Positions 50,085 to 60,016 of a DNA stretch of 64,000 nucleotides are shown here, piece after piece; the stretch's first letter is position 1; each line of letters starts with the position of its first letter. The position numbers were made by a program, and so were the translations under genes. Below the pieces are notes generated by a model that saw nothing but the letters and a program-made list of their open reading frames with translations, ran no database searches and had not been told where the DNA came from. The stretch lies in assembly GCA_035301345.1 (NCBI GenBank), contig DATGUM010000032.1, positions 93,633-157,632 of the forward strand, read 5' to 3'. The DNA comes from CALAMD01 sp035301345. GTDB lineage: Bacteria > Bacillota > Bacilli > Bacillales > Amphibacillaceae.

Positions 50085-52106
50085 TTATCTTATTAATGAG
50101 TTACTATCTATAATTAACGCAACTTGTCCGTCACCTAATATCGTTGCACCCGAAATTGCCGGTACATCTTTTAAGTAATTTCCTAAAGGTTTTAAAACGA
50201 CTTCTTGTTGGCCGATGAATGAACCGACGACTAAACCTGACATTCGGTCCCCTTTTTTAACGATAACGACAGAGATATAGTCAGAATCCGCTTCATAATC
50301 TGGTACGTCAAATATTGAATGTAAGAAAGCTAACGGGACAATGTTTCCACGAAAGTCAATAACTTTTTTATTATGAGCACTTAATATATCATCTTTGTGC
50401 AAAATAACTGTTTCTATAATTGATGCTAAAGGTATCGCAAATTTCTCATCTTTAATTTCAACGAGTAACGCTGAAATAATTGATAATGTTAATGGGAGTT
50501 GAATAGAGAATATTGAACCCTTATCCGGTGTAGCGTCGATTGTAATATTTCCACCGAGCTTTTGAATCGTATTTTTTACGACATCTAAACCGACTCCTCT
50601 ACCAGAAACACCTGATATAGAATCTGCTGTTGAGAATCCACTTTCTAAAATAAGTTCATATACTTCCTGATCTGTTAAATGTTTCGCTTCTTCAGAAGTT
50701 ACGACATTGTTTTCTAACGCTTTATTTAACACTCTCTCGCGATTAATCCCTGCACCGTCATCTGATATTTCAATAAAAACGTAGTTACCACCTTGATAAG
50801 CCTTTAAAGTAATCGTTCCTTTACTCGGCTTTCCTTTAGTCACACGATCAGCAGGTGACTCAATTCCGTGGTCGATGGCATTTCGAATGAGGTGAACGAG
50901 TGGGTCACCAATTTCGTCAATAACTGTCCGGTCTAATTCAGTATCTGCACCTATAATATCAATGCCAATTTCTTTATCTAATTCTCTCGCTAACTGACGA
51001 ATCATTCGTGGGAATCGATTAAATACGCTATCAATCGGAACCATACGCATGTTTAAGATAATGTCTTGTAAGTCACCTGAAACACGAGACATTCGTTCAA
51101 CTGTTTCAGTTAAGTCAACGTTGTTTAAATCCGTTGAAATTTGTTCCAGTCTCCCACGATCAATAACTAATTCTTCAAATAAATTCATTAATACATCTAG
51201 TCGATCAATATTAACTCGGATTGTTTTTCGTCTCGCTTGATTTGAACCGTTACTTTGTTGTGTTGGTGCTTGCTCTGAACTCGTTTGTTCTTGAATAGCT
51301 TGTTGTTCAACGTCAGCCGAGTCTTTTTCTTGATAGTCTTCATAATTCCCTTGTGCAATCTCTTTCACATTTACTTCACTTACTTCAGATACTTTTTTTA
51401 TTTTTTGAACAACTTCGTCTTCTGATTGCTGCGTCACAAAAATGACGTTAAATGAATAATCAAAATTCTCTTCTTCAAGCTCACTTACTGGTGGATTTGA
51501 TTTAATAACTTCTCCCATCTGCTCTAACACTTCGAAAACCATGAAAACACGTGCACCTTTTAATAAACATTTCTCACTCAATTGAACTTCGACTTCAAAA
51601 TTATTAAAGCCACGTTCAGCTGATTCATTTAAAATAGCTAATTCAAATTCATCTAAAGATAAATTTCCGACATCCGCCTGTTCAGCATCATTTTCACCAT
51701 TATTTGACGTAACATCTGTAAAAGGCTCGCCTTTTTCGATACTAGCTAATTTTTTAATTTGAGTAGAAACATCTCGTTTACCGTCACCACCACTGGATAT
51801 ATCTTCAACCATAGCATTTAATTGATCGAGTGTATCAAAGAGAACGTCCATCATATCTGGCTCTACTTTAATTTTGTCATATCTAATACCGTCAAAAACG
51901 TTTTCTAAATTGTGTGTTAAATCTGCTAAATCTTGATAGCCCATTGTGGCCGACATACCTTTAATCGTATGAGCCGCTCGGAAAATGCCCTCAATAATTG
52001 ATTTTTCTTCGGGGTTTTTCTCAAGTTCTAATAAGTTGTCAGACATTGTTTCCAAATGCTCAACACTTTCATCAATAAATACATCTAAATATTGGTTTGT
52101 TTCCAT
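50085..52106 (-). CDS. cheA: chemotaxis histidine kinase CheA
   Basis: 673 aa, essentially the B. subtilis length. P1 phosphotransfer domain with His46 in FRAAHTIKG; P2 CheY/CheB-binding region; a low-complexity Gln/Ser linker (about 268-292); P3 dimerisation helices; P4 kinase with N box (HLIRNAIDHGIE), G1 (DDGAGI) and G2 (GRGVGLDVV); and P5 CheW-like. It phosphorylates CheY (60679) and CheB. Begins one base after the cheB stop. Confidence 0.98.
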   Translation of the reverse strand: METNQYLDVFIDESVEHLETMSDNLLELEKNPEEKSIIEGIFRAAHTIKGMSATMGYQDLADLTHNLENVFDGIRYDKIKVEPDMMDVLFDTLDQLNAMVEDISSGGDGKRDVSTQIKKLASIEKGEPFTDVTSNNGENDAEQADVGNLSLDEFELAILNESAERGFNNFEVEVQLSEKCLLKGARVFMVFEVLEQMGEVIKSNPPVSELEEENFDYSFNVIFVTQQSEDEVVQKIKKVSEVSEVNVKEIAQGNYEDYQEKDSADVEQQAIQEQTSSEQAPTQQSNGSNQARRKTIRVNIDRLDVLMNLFEELVIDRGRLEQISTDLNNVDLTETVERMSRVSGDLQDIILNMRMVPIDSVFNRFPRMIRQLARELDKEIGIDIIGADTELDRTVIDEIGDPLVHLIRNAIDHGIESPADRVTKGKPSKGTITLKAYQGGNYVFIEISDDGAGINRERVLNKALENNVVTSEEAKHLTDQEVYELILESGFSTADSISGVSGRGVGLDVVKNTIQKLGGNITIDATPDKGSIFSIQLPLTLSIISALLVEIKDEKFAIPLASIIETVILHKDDILSAHNKKVIDFRGNIVPLAFLHSIFDVPDYEADSDYISVVIVKKGDRMSGLVVGSFIGQQEVVLKPLGNYLKDVPAISGATILGDGQVALIIDSNSLIR

Positions 52107-52107
52107 A

Positions 52108-53166
52108 TTAATTCCCCCTTGTTTTCGTTAAGTGAACAAGTTCCTCACTCACCTGACTTAAATGGACTACTTTATCGACACACCCTGCTTTAACAACAGC
52201 AGCTGGCATCCCGTAAACGACACTAGATTCTTTTGACTCTGAAATAACGACTGCTTCAGAATCTCTATCTTTTAAATATTTAGCCCCTCGTGAACCATCT
52301 TTCCCCATACCTGTTAAAATGACCGCAATTTTATTCATATCACGTAGTTGTTCAAGTGAATAAAACAAGACATCAACAGAAGGACGATGCCCTGAAACGA
52401 GTGGATCTTGAGTAAGTCTAATTCTCTTCTCTCCACTAAGCGTTCTCTGTACCTCCATATGATAATTACCTGGTGCAATATATGCTGTACCTTTTTGAAT
52501 AAGTTCACCATTTGTCGCTTCTTTAACTGTTATATCGGTTAACGTATTCAATCGATTAGCTAAAGATTTTGTGAATGTTGGCGGCATATGTTGCACGATT
52601 AAAATAGGCGCTTGAATATTTTTAGGTAAGGATACTAACACTTCTTGTAACGCTTTTGGACCTCCTGTAGATGTCCCGATAGCAATAATTACTTCCTTTT
52701 TCACTCGTGTTAGTGGAATATTTCTATCTTTTAGTTCTTTTTTTACGTTCACTTCTTCTACTTGATTAACGTTTGTAGCTGCTAACACTTTATTAATTAA
52801 ATCTTGTTTTACTTCTGTAATATTTAATGAAATTTGACCAGATGGCTTTTCAATAAAATCAATTGCCCCAAGTGATAGTGCTTGTAATGTCTTACTTGCA
52901 CCTTCTCTCGCTTCACTTGATAACATAATGACAGGGATGTCATGCCTGCTCATAATATGTTCTAACGTTTCAAGACCATCCATGATTGGCATTTCTATAT
53001 CTAATGTAACTACGTCTGGCTTCAGTTCTTTTATTCGTTGCAAGCCAACTTTTCCATTTCTCGCTGTTCCAATCACTTTAATTTTATGATGACTAGATAA
53101 CATATCAGAAATCATTTTTCTCATAAATGCAGAATCATCAATAACTAATACACGAATGATCTTCAT
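52108..53166 (-). CDS. cheB: protein-glutamate methylesterase/deamidase CheB
   Basis: An N-terminal receiver (Asp56 in TLDIEMPIMDG) and C-terminal methylesterase domain with Ser in GTSTGGPKAL (about 168), His in VQHMPP (about 194) and Asp in LTGMGKDG (about 290). 352 aa. Acts in receptor adaptation. No CheR is encoded in the window; in Bacillus it lies elsewhere. Follows flhG by five bases. Confidence 0.97.
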   Translation of the reverse strand: MKIIRVLVIDDSAFMRKMISDMLSSHHKIKVIGTARNGKVGLQRIKELKPDVVTLDIEMPIMDGLETLEHIMSRHDIPVIMLSSEAREGASKTLQALSLGAIDFIEKPSGQISLNITEVKQDLINKVLAATNVNQVEEVNVKKELKDRNIPLTRVKKEVIIAIGTSTGGPKALQEVLVSLPKNIQAPILIVQHMPPTFTKSLANRLNTLTDITVKEATNGELIQKGTAYIAPGNYHMEVQRTLSGEKRIRLTQDPLVSGHRPSVDVLFYSLEQLRDMNKIAVILTGMGKDGSRGAKYLKDRDSEAVVISESKESSVVYGMPAAVVKAGCVDKVVHLSQVSEELVHLTKTRGN

Positions 53167-53171
53167 CTCGC

Positions 53172-54032
53172 TTACCTCTCTTTTAAAAAGTACTTTAATT
53201 TTTGAATAAACGTGAGCTTTATATTTTCATTCGGTTGTGAATCTGTTAAGTAATTTGTCGTTAACTGCTTAACAGCTCGTGTTGCCCGAGACTTCGGACG
53301 TAAAATAGTGTATGGCTTCTGTTTCATAACCGCTTCTGGTACAGCTTTATCATCTGGAATCATCCCTAAGGAGATAATTGATTTATTTAAAAACTGTTCT
53401 GAAGCACGCTGAATACGTTCCAATGAAAATTCACTGCTTTTTTGAGAAAAGCTACGGTTCATTACTATATATATCGGTATGTGTCGATGTTTATTAATAA
53501 TATGCTTCATCATGCTATACGAATCAGTAATTGATGTCGGCTCAGGTGTCGTTACGACGATAATTTCATCTGATGCGAGAATGAAAAACAAACTTTCTTC
53601 AGTCACTCCCGCACCCATATCAAAAATAATATAGTCATACATACGTGTAAGTTCGTTATATTGTTTATAAAAATGATTTTTCTCTCGTTCACTTAATGTA
53701 AATAGTTCATTAATTGCTGAACCACCTGCTATATAGTCAAGTCCGTATTCATTCGTCTGTACGATATCAGATGCAGACATCATATTCTTTAACAAATCAA
53801 CAATTGTTTTGTTTGCCGAGCGTCCGAGTAGAACATCGACATTTCCCATGCCTATATCTAAATCTATTAAAAGTGGTTTTTTTCCGCTATTAACGAGTTC
53901 TATGCAAAAGTTAATGGCAAAGTTAGACTTCCCAACGCCACCTTTTCCGCTAACAATAGCAATTGTTTTTCCTTTAGGCGTATTTTTGTTCACATCTATT
54001 TGTTGGCGTAAACGTTCTGCTTGATCACTCAT
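53172..54032 (-). CDS. flhG: flagellar number regulator FlhG (YlxH, MinD-like ATPase)
   Basis: A ParA/MinD-type ATPase of 286 aa. The deviant Walker A is SGKGGVGKSNFAINF (about 28-42), and LIDLDIGMGNVDVLLG follows. The N-terminus carries DQAERLR (residues 3-9), the motif by which FlhG activates the FlhF GTPase. It lies immediately after flhF with an 8-base overlap. The pair controls flagellar position and number. Confidence 0.96.
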   Translation of the reverse strand: MSDQAERLRQQIDVNKNTPKGKTIAIVSGKGGVGKSNFAINFCIELVNSGKKPLLIDLDIGMGNVDVLLGRSANKTIVDLLKNMMSASDIVQTNEYGLDYIAGGSAINELFTLSEREKNHFYKQYNELTRMYDYIIFDMGAGVTEESLFFILASDEIIVVTTPEPTSITDSYSMMKHIINKHRHIPIYIVMNRSFSQKSSEFSLERIQRASEQFLNKSIISLGMIPDDKAVPEAVMKQKPYTILRPKSRATRAVKQLTTNYLTDSQPNENIKLTFIQKLKYFLKER

Positions 54033-55122
54033 CTATAAAACCGTCCATAATCATCTGACTAATTTCTTCTGGTGACAAGCGAATAATATCACTCGGAACA
54101 TTTTGTCCATTTGTCCCGTAAGACGCGTTGACATCATGGTTAAATAAGATATTTAAAATGCTTCCATATTGCGTCGTTTCATCAATTTTTGTGAAAATCA
54201 CTTGATTAATTTTTAAAGATTCAAATGTTGCATAAATATCAGCAATATCTTTAGGCTTTGCCGTTAACGATAAAACGAGATAAGAGTTATGATTTTTAAT
54301 AATTTGAGCGATGTTTTCTAAATGCTCTTCTTCACGGTAATTTCGACCAGCCGTATCGACAAGTATGTGGTCATAAGCCGAAAACTCATTGATAGCTTCA
54401 GTATATTCTTCGTAATTATAAGCAACCTTTATCGGCACGTCTAAAATTTGTGCGTAAGTTTTTAATTGATCAATCGCAGCAATTCGATATGTATCCATCG
54501 TTATAAAAGCAACTTGTTTATTTTTTTCAAGCATGAGTTGTGCGGCTATCTTCGCTAATGTCGTCGTTTTACCGACGCCTGTTGGTCCAACAAAATGGAT
54601 GACTTTAGAATCATCGGCAACTTCTGTAAAAGAGAGACCTTTTAGCTGCTGGATAATTTCTTGTTTCACAGCAACTGCAACATAACTTGCTGATATATCT
54701 GTACTAGATTCACGGTCCATTATCGTCATTACTAACTCATATGCAATCTGTTCATTTACGTCTTGATCCATGAGATGCTCATACACTTTTTGGAAACTCA
54801 CTGGAAAAACATCTTGACCTGAACCGTTTTGCTTGGCAATTAATTGTTTCATTTGCTGGAGCTCTTTCATAATCGAATCTTCTACCATCGGCTGCTCTTT
54901 AGATTCAACTGGTGTAGGTAGCTTACGTTCAGTTCTATTAGTTGATAAAGGACTAGGATCGATACCTGCGACAACTTCTATATGACTTTTCTTAAATAAT
55001 CCTAAAAAGCCACCTGATTGTACTTTTTTTGAATTTAAAATAACTGCATCAGTGCCTAATTCAGCTCTTATTTTCTTCATCGCCTCTGGCATTGACGGTG
55101 CAACATATTTTTTTACTCTCAT
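54025..55122 (-). CDS. flhF: flagellar biosynthesis GTPase FlhF
   Basis: An SRP-like GTPase of 365 aa. A basic N-terminal domain and helical N domain precede the G domain: HFVGPTGVGKTTTLAKIAA (about 170-190), FITMDTYRIAAIDQLKTYA, VDTAGRNYREEEHL and FTKIDET. Its ATG overlaps the flhA stop by four bases (ATGA). Acts with FlhG in flagellar placement. Confidence 0.97.
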   Translation of the reverse strand: MRVKKYVAPSMPEAMKKIRAELGTDAVILNSKKVQSGGFLGLFKKSHIEVVAGIDPSPLSTNRTERKLPTPVESKEQPMVEDSIMKELQQMKQLIAKQNGSGQDVFPVSFQKVYEHLMDQDVNEQIAYELVMTIMDRESSTDISASYVAVAVKQEIIQQLKGLSFTEVADDSKVIHFVGPTGVGKTTTLAKIAAQLMLEKNKQVAFITMDTYRIAAIDQLKTYAQILDVPIKVAYNYEEYTEAINEFSAYDHILVDTAGRNYREEEHLENIAQIIKNHNSYLVLSLTAKPKDIADIYATFESLKINQVIFTKIDETTQYGSILNILFNHDVNASYGTNGQNVPSDIIRLSPEEISQMIMDGFIDE

Positions 55123-57149
55123 GCAACATTCACCACCCCTACACTTTGTACTTGAATTGTCGGTTCGAGTTCATTGTAAGATATGACTGCGAGTTCTGGT
55201 AAATATCTCTCAATCAGTTGTTTTAAATACATCCGAACAGTCGGAGAACAAATAACGACTGCCTCTTCTTGTCGGTGAGCAAGCTTCTCTATTTGCTCAT
55301 GAATCGTCGTTACGATTTGCTGCTGTGTATCAGGATCTAATGCTAAGTAGTTCCCGTGCTCAGTTTGCTGAACGTTTTCTGATATGAGCTGCTCTACCGC
55401 AGTAGAAACAGTAATAACTTTTACCGTATTATCAACAGCATACTGTTTCGTAATTTGACTTGCGAGTGCTTGTCTAACGTATTCTGTCAGTAATTCTGTA
55501 TCATTCGTCAACTTTCCAAAATCGGCCAACGTTTCAAATATAATTGGCAAGTTTCGAATAGAAAGTCCTTCTTTTAATAATTTAGCTAGCACTTTTTGAA
55601 CGTCACCAATAGACAATGGGTCTGGTGTGACTTCTTCAACAAGTATTGGATACGTTTCTTTTAAGTGATCAATAAGTTCACTCGTTTCTTCGCGACCTAG
55701 TAACGTATGTGCGTGCTTTTTAATAACCTCGGTAATATGCGTTGAAACGACTGATGGAGGGTCAACGACAGTATAACCTGATAATTCTGCTTCATCTTTT
55801 CGGTCTTCACTAATCCATTTTGCTGGTAAACCAAATGCAGGCTCTTTCGTTTCAATCCCGTCAATATAATCATCTTCTGTATCAGGTGTCATCGCTAAAT
55901 AGTGGTCTAACATAAGTTCACCAAAAGCGACTTCTTCACCTTTAATTTTTAAACGGTATTCATTTGAATTTAATTGAATGTTGTCGCGAATACGGACGAC
56001 TGGAATAACGATACCGAGTTCAATAGCTAACTGGCGCCTTATCATAACTATTCGGTCAAGTAAATCTCCTCCTTGATTAGCATCCACGAGAGGGATAAGC
56101 GCGTAACCAAATTCAAACTCTACTTGATCCATATTTAATAAATTAACGACATTTTCTGGTGCTTTCATAGCGGATTCATCGGCCACTTCCTCCATCTCCT
56201 CAGTCGATATATCAGGTTCCTTTTCTCGTTGTAGCAGTAAATATCCACTAAAAGCGAGTAGACCTGATAACAACGTCGTCAAGAAGAAGTTAATTGGCGT
56301 TAAACCGAGTAAAAATATCGTTCCAGCTGCGATAAATAGCAATTGTGGATATTGTAATAACTGATCTGTAACGTCACTACCTAAGTTACCTGTTGTTGAA
56401 ACGCGAGTAACGACAATACCTGTTGAAGTAGCTATGAGTAGTGCTGGTATTTGACTAACGAGTCCATCCCCTACTGTTAGACGTGTAAACGTATTAACAG
56501 ATTCACCTAATGATAAATCCATTTGAACCATACCTATAATAATTCCGACTAAAATATTAATTAACACGATAACGATTCCTGCAATCGCATCTCCCTTAAC
56601 GAACTTACTCGCCCCATCCATCGCTCCATAAAAGTCTGCTTCACTCTCTACCTTTTCTCTTCGCTCACGGGCCTCTTGCTCAGTAATGAGTCCAGCGTTT
56701 AAATCTGCATCAATACTCATCTGTTTTCCTGGCATCGCGTCAAGCGTAAAACGAGCACCGACCTCGGATACACGCTCTGCTCCCTTTGTAATAACGATAA
56801 ATTGAATGACGACTAAAATAACGAAAACGACAAAACCGACGAGAGGATTTCCGCCAATAACGAATGATCCAAACGTATCGACGACTCCACCAGCATCAGC
56901 TTTTGATAAAATAGAACGGGTTGTAGAAACGTTAAGCCCTAAACGAAATAGTGTAAGTAATAGGAGCAAAGAAGGGAAAATAGAAAATTGTAATGCCTCT
57001 TGTGTATTCATCGATACTAAAATAACGACGAGTGCAAGCGTAATATTACATATAATTAAAAAACTAAGTAACCACCCTGGAAGTGGTACGACGAGCATGA
57101 CAATAATTAGAATAACACCTAATAGTACCGATAGATCACGAGCTTTCAT
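55119..57149 (-). CDS. flhA: flagellar export gate protein FlhA
   Basis: 676 aa: eight membrane helices in the first half, the conserved FHIPEP loop region (AMPGKQMSIDADLNAGLITEQEARERR, about 145-170), and a large cytoplasmic domain (about 330-676) that docks export substrates. Forms the nonameric export ring with FlhB and FliPQR. Starts 15 bases after flhB and overlaps flhF. Confidence 0.97.
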   Translation of the reverse strand: MKARDLSVLLGVILIIVMLVVPLPGWLLSFLIICNITLALVVILVSMNTQEALQFSIFPSLLLLLTLFRLGLNVSTTRSILSKADAGGVVDTFGSFVIGGNPLVGFVVFVILVVIQFIVITKGAERVSEVGARFTLDAMPGKQMSIDADLNAGLITEQEARERREKVESEADFYGAMDGASKFVKGDAIAGIVIVLINILVGIIIGMVQMDLSLGESVNTFTRLTVGDGLVSQIPALLIATSTGIVVTRVSTTGNLGSDVTDQLLQYPQLLFIAAGTIFLLGLTPINFFLTTLLSGLLAFSGYLLLQREKEPDISTEEMEEVADESAMKAPENVVNLLNMDQVEFEFGYALIPLVDANQGGDLLDRIVMIRRQLAIELGIVIPVVRIRDNIQLNSNEYRLKIKGEEVAFGELMLDHYLAMTPDTEDDYIDGIETKEPAFGLPAKWISEDRKDEAELSGYTVVDPPSVVSTHITEVIKKHAHTLLGREETSELIDHLKETYPILVEEVTPDPLSIGDVQKVLAKLLKEGLSIRNLPIIFETLADFGKLTNDTELLTEYVRQALASQITKQYAVDNTVKVITVSTAVEQLISENVQQTEHGNYLALDPDTQQQIVTTIHEQIEKLAHRQEEAVVICSPTVRMYLKQLIERYLPELAVISYNELEPTIQVQSVGVVNVA

Positions 57150-57164
57150 TTATTTTCCCTCCTT

Positions 57165-58247
57165 CTATCTAACATTTCTTTCCACTTGATAAACGTAAGC
57201 GAGTATTTCTGCTACTGCTTGATAAAATTGTTCTGGAATAACATCGTTTATTTCAAGTGTTGCGTGAAGCGATCGTGCTAACTGCTTATTTTCTACAGTC
57301 ATGACATTGTGCGCTTTTGCAATTTCTTTTATTTTTAATGCGACTAAATCTGTCCCTTTTGCAATCACATATGGCGCTGTTGCTTTTTCCTCATCGTACT
57401 TAATTGCTACAGCGAAGTGCGTCGGGTTTGTAATAACAACATCTGCTTCAGGAACTTCACTCATCATTCGCTGCATAGCAATTTGTCGTTGCTTTTCCTT
57501 TAACTTTGATTTAATTAAAGGATCACCTTCAATGTTTTTATGTTCATCTTTAATGTCTTGCTTTGACATTCTTATGTTCTTCTCATGATCATATCTCTGG
57601 TATAAATAATCAATAATCGCAAGAACGACGAGTGCTAATGTTGCTGAAACACCCATAATAATTGTTACTCGTCCGAAGAATGCAATAGCACTATCTATAC
57701 TCTTTAATGCGAGCATCATCATTTCGTCTTTATTAATCCAAATAACGAAAAATGTAATAGAGCCGATAAATAAAATTTTAAGCATCGACTTTACAAGTTC
57801 AACTAATGCTCGGATTGAAAATATCCGCTTAGCTCCTTTAATAGGATCAATCTTTTTCAAATCAAATTTAAGAGGTTCCGTCGTAAATAAAAATCCGACT
57901 TGCATTAAATTAGATGCGAATCCTGCAATAATTGCAATAATCATAATTGGTGCGACGATAAGTCCCATAAGAATAACGGACTCTTTAAAAACAGTCATCA
58001 CTGTTTCTGGTGTCACTGACCAATGTATATATTCATTAAATGAACTTTCATATAAATGCCTCATATGTTGGCCCATATAACTTCCGAAAGCCGCTAAAAC
58101 AATAAAACTAAAAAGTAATAAAATAGCTGTGTTTACGTCTTGGCTTTTTGCCACTTGACCTTTTTGACGAGATTCCTCTCGTTTTTTCGGAGTTGCTTTT
58201 TCAGTTTTTTCACCTGCAAAAAATTGCAAATCAAGTATTACATGCAA
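57165..58247 (-). CDS. flhB: flagellar export switch protein FlhB
   Basis: Four membrane helices and a cytoplasmic domain with the autocleavage motif NPTH in VVITNPTHFAVAI (about 265-270), which controls the rod-hook to filament substrate switch. The N-terminus reads DLQFFAGEKTEKATPKKREESR as in B. subtilis. The start is TTG 58247, eight bases after GGAGG that lies in the end of fliR; an upstream in-frame TTG overlaps that site. 361 codons. One base separates it from fliR. Confidence 0.95.
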   Translation of the reverse strand: MHVILDLQFFAGEKTEKATPKKREESRQKGQVAKSQDVNTAILLLFSFIVLAAFGSYMGQHMRHLYESSFNEYIHWSVTPETVMTVFKESVILMGLIVAPIMIIAIIAGFASNLMQVGFLFTTEPLKFDLKKIDPIKGAKRIFSIRALVELVKSMLKILFIGSITFFVIWINKDEMMMLALKSIDSAIAFFGRVTIIMGVSATLALVVLAIIDYLYQRYDHEKNIRMSKQDIKDEHKNIEGDPLIKSKLKEKQRQIAMQRMMSEVPEADVVITNPTHFAVAIKYDEEKATAPYVIAKGTDLVALKIKEIAKAHNVMTVENKQLARSLHATLEINDVIPEQFYQAVAEILAYVYQVERNVR

Positions 58248-58248
58248 A

Positions 58249-59031
58249 TTAAGCCCCTCCAAATAACTGCATTAACGTTCTTAATGTAACAAACATATGT
58301 TCAAATAATTGTCTTGCTAATGTCATATATAAACTTAAGAAAAATAAAATAACGATAAAACTAACAGTAATTTTTAATGGTAAACCGACGACAAAAACGT
58401 TCAACTGCGGGACTGTTCTCGCGATGATACCTAGCGCAACATCCACTAAAAACAAACTCCCGACGATAGGTATAGCCATTTGGAATGCAAGGATAAACAT
58501 CGAGTTAAATGTCGTAATAACAAACTCTGCAATATGCCCGTCACCCCAAAGTGGAATAAATGCATCAAGTTCAATTAATTCATAACTATAAAACAAGCCG
58601 TCAATTAATAGATGATGCCCATTAACTGAAAGTAAAAATAATAATGATATAATATAAAAATATTGCCCTGTTAATGGACTCTGTGCACCCGTTTGTGGGT
58701 CAATGACGTTAGCGATTGCAAACCCCATTTGAAAATCGATAAAACCACCGGCGATTTGTATCGCAGAAACTACTATGTATGCTATTAATCCGAGTAATAA
58801 ACCGACAATAATTTCCTTTAATAATAAAACAATAAAATCAGTGCCAAGTACGAACGATGATGTATCGATCACAAAATAAGTAATTAAACTTAAAAAGAAA
58901 ATAAGCCCTATTTTAAATGTATTTGGAACTGCTCGATAAGAAAATAATGGTACTGTTGCAAAAAAAGCTGTCATACGCATTAAAATTAACATGAAAATTG
59001 GGACAGATGACAAGTTTATATATTCTATCAT
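58249..59031 (-). CDS. fliR: flagellar export protein FliR
   Basis: Integral membrane subunit of the FliPQR export gate, 260 aa, with about six helices. Conserved stretches include MRMTAFFATVPLFSYRAVP, LLKEIIVGLLLGLIAY and FQMGFAIANVIDPQTGAQSP. ATG 59031 follows fliQ by 3 bases, so translation is probably coupled. Confidence 0.96.
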   Translation of the reverse strand: MIEYINLSSVPIFMLILMRMTAFFATVPLFSYRAVPNTFKIGLIFFLSLITYFVIDTSSFVLGTDFIVLLLKEIIVGLLLGLIAYIVVSAIQIAGGFIDFQMGFAIANVIDPQTGAQSPLTGQYFYIISLLFLLSVNGHHLLIDGLFYSYELIELDAFIPLWGDGHIAEFVITTFNSMFILAFQMAIPIVGSLFLVDVALGIIARTVPQLNVFVVGLPLKITVSFIVILFFLSLYMTLARQLFEHMFVTLRTLMQLFGGA

Positions 59032-59034
59032 TGG

Positions 59035-59304
59035 CTAACCTACAAACTGATTGATATTTTCATATAAATTTGTCGTAAATTCAACTAACGTCGTCAACAT
59101 CCACGGACCAAAGAATACGATACCGACTAAAACAGCTACAATTTTTGGTATAAATGCTAATGTCTGTTCTTGAATTTGAGTTGTCGCTTGAAAAACACTG
59201 ACCATTAACCCGACTGAAAGCGCTAAAATTAATAATGGTCCTACAACGATTAATATAGTAAAGACGCCTCTTTCAGCTAATGTAAGAACAAATTCATTCG
59301 TCAA
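59035..59304 (-). CDS. fliQ: flagellar export protein FliQ
   Basis: 89 aa, two membrane helices, part of the export gate. Contains GPLLILALSVGLMVSVFQATTQIQEQTLAFIPKI, the family signature. Starts with TTG 59304, seven bases after AGGAG. Located between fliP and fliR as usual. Confidence 0.97.
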   Translation of the reverse strand: MTNEFVLTLAERGVFTILIVVGPLLILALSVGLMVSVFQATTQIQEQTLAFIPKIVAVLVGIVFFGPWMLTTLVEFTTNLYENINQFVG

Positions 59305-59350
59305 AGTATCACTCCTCCCTAATCGTTATGCTCGACATACGTTCTCACTA

Positions 59351-60016
59351 TTAAAATCCTTCTAAAATAGAATGAGTAATTAAATACCAACCATCGACTA
59401 AAACGAACAACAATATTTTAAACGGTAATGATATCATGACAGGTGGTAACATCATCATCCCCATTGACATGAGAACACTTGCAACAGCCATATCAATAAT
59501 TAGAAAAGGGACAAAAATCATAAAGCCCATTTGAAAGGCCGTTTTCAATTCACTAATCGCAAAAGCCGGGATTAATGTCGTTAACGGAATATCTTGTACA
59601 GTTTCTGGTCGTTCTGCATCTGTATAATTCATAAATAATGCTAAATCTTTTTCTCGCGTATGCTTACTCATAAAGTCTTTTAAAGGAATGCTCGCACTTT
59701 CATAAGCCTCATCTAAAGTTATTTCTTCCTTAAATAATGGATCTAATGATTCGTTATACACTTCATTAAAAATTGGTCCCATAATGAAAAATGTTAGGAA
59801 CAGTGCTAAACCAACAAGAACTTGGTTCGGCGGCATCTGTTGTGTCGCTAAAGACGTTCTCACAAATGATAGGACGACGATAATTCGTGTAAAACTCGTC
59901 ATTAATATAAGTATGCTCGGTGCTAACGCAAGTACCGTTAACAATAATAAAAGCTTTACCGATGTTGCGACCGATGAAGGGTCTGAACTAGAGAACATGT
60001 TTACGAAATCATTCAC
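59351..60016 (-). CDS. fliP: flagellar export protein FliP
   Basis: Core of the export gate: 221 aa with four helices and the loop FMSKHTREKDLALFMNY. The signatures RIIVVLSFVRTSLATQQMPPNQVLVGLALFLTFFIMGP and MGMMMLPPVMISLPFKILLFVLVDGW are intact. GTG 60016, eight bases after AAGGG, starts NDFVNMFSSSDP, exactly where the B. subtilis protein (MNEFINIFSSSDP) begins. Seven upstream codons in frame belong to fliO. Overlaps fliO by 8 bases. Confidence 0.95.
   Translation of the reverse strand: MNDFVNMFSSSDPSSVATSVKLLLLLTVLALAPSILILMTSFTRIIVVLSFVRTSLATQQMPPNQVLVGLALFLTFFIMGPIFNEVYNESLDPLFKEEITLDEAYESASIPLKDFMSKHTREKDLALFMNYTDAERPETVQDIPLTTLIPAFAISELKTAFQMGFMIFVPFLIIDMAVASVLMSMGMMMLPPVMISLPFKILLFVLVDGWYLITHSILEGF

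Noticed and set aside
56806..57189. 127-codon plus-strand frame opposite flhA
   Set aside because: Antisense to membrane-helix codons; no start signal and no protein-like pattern.
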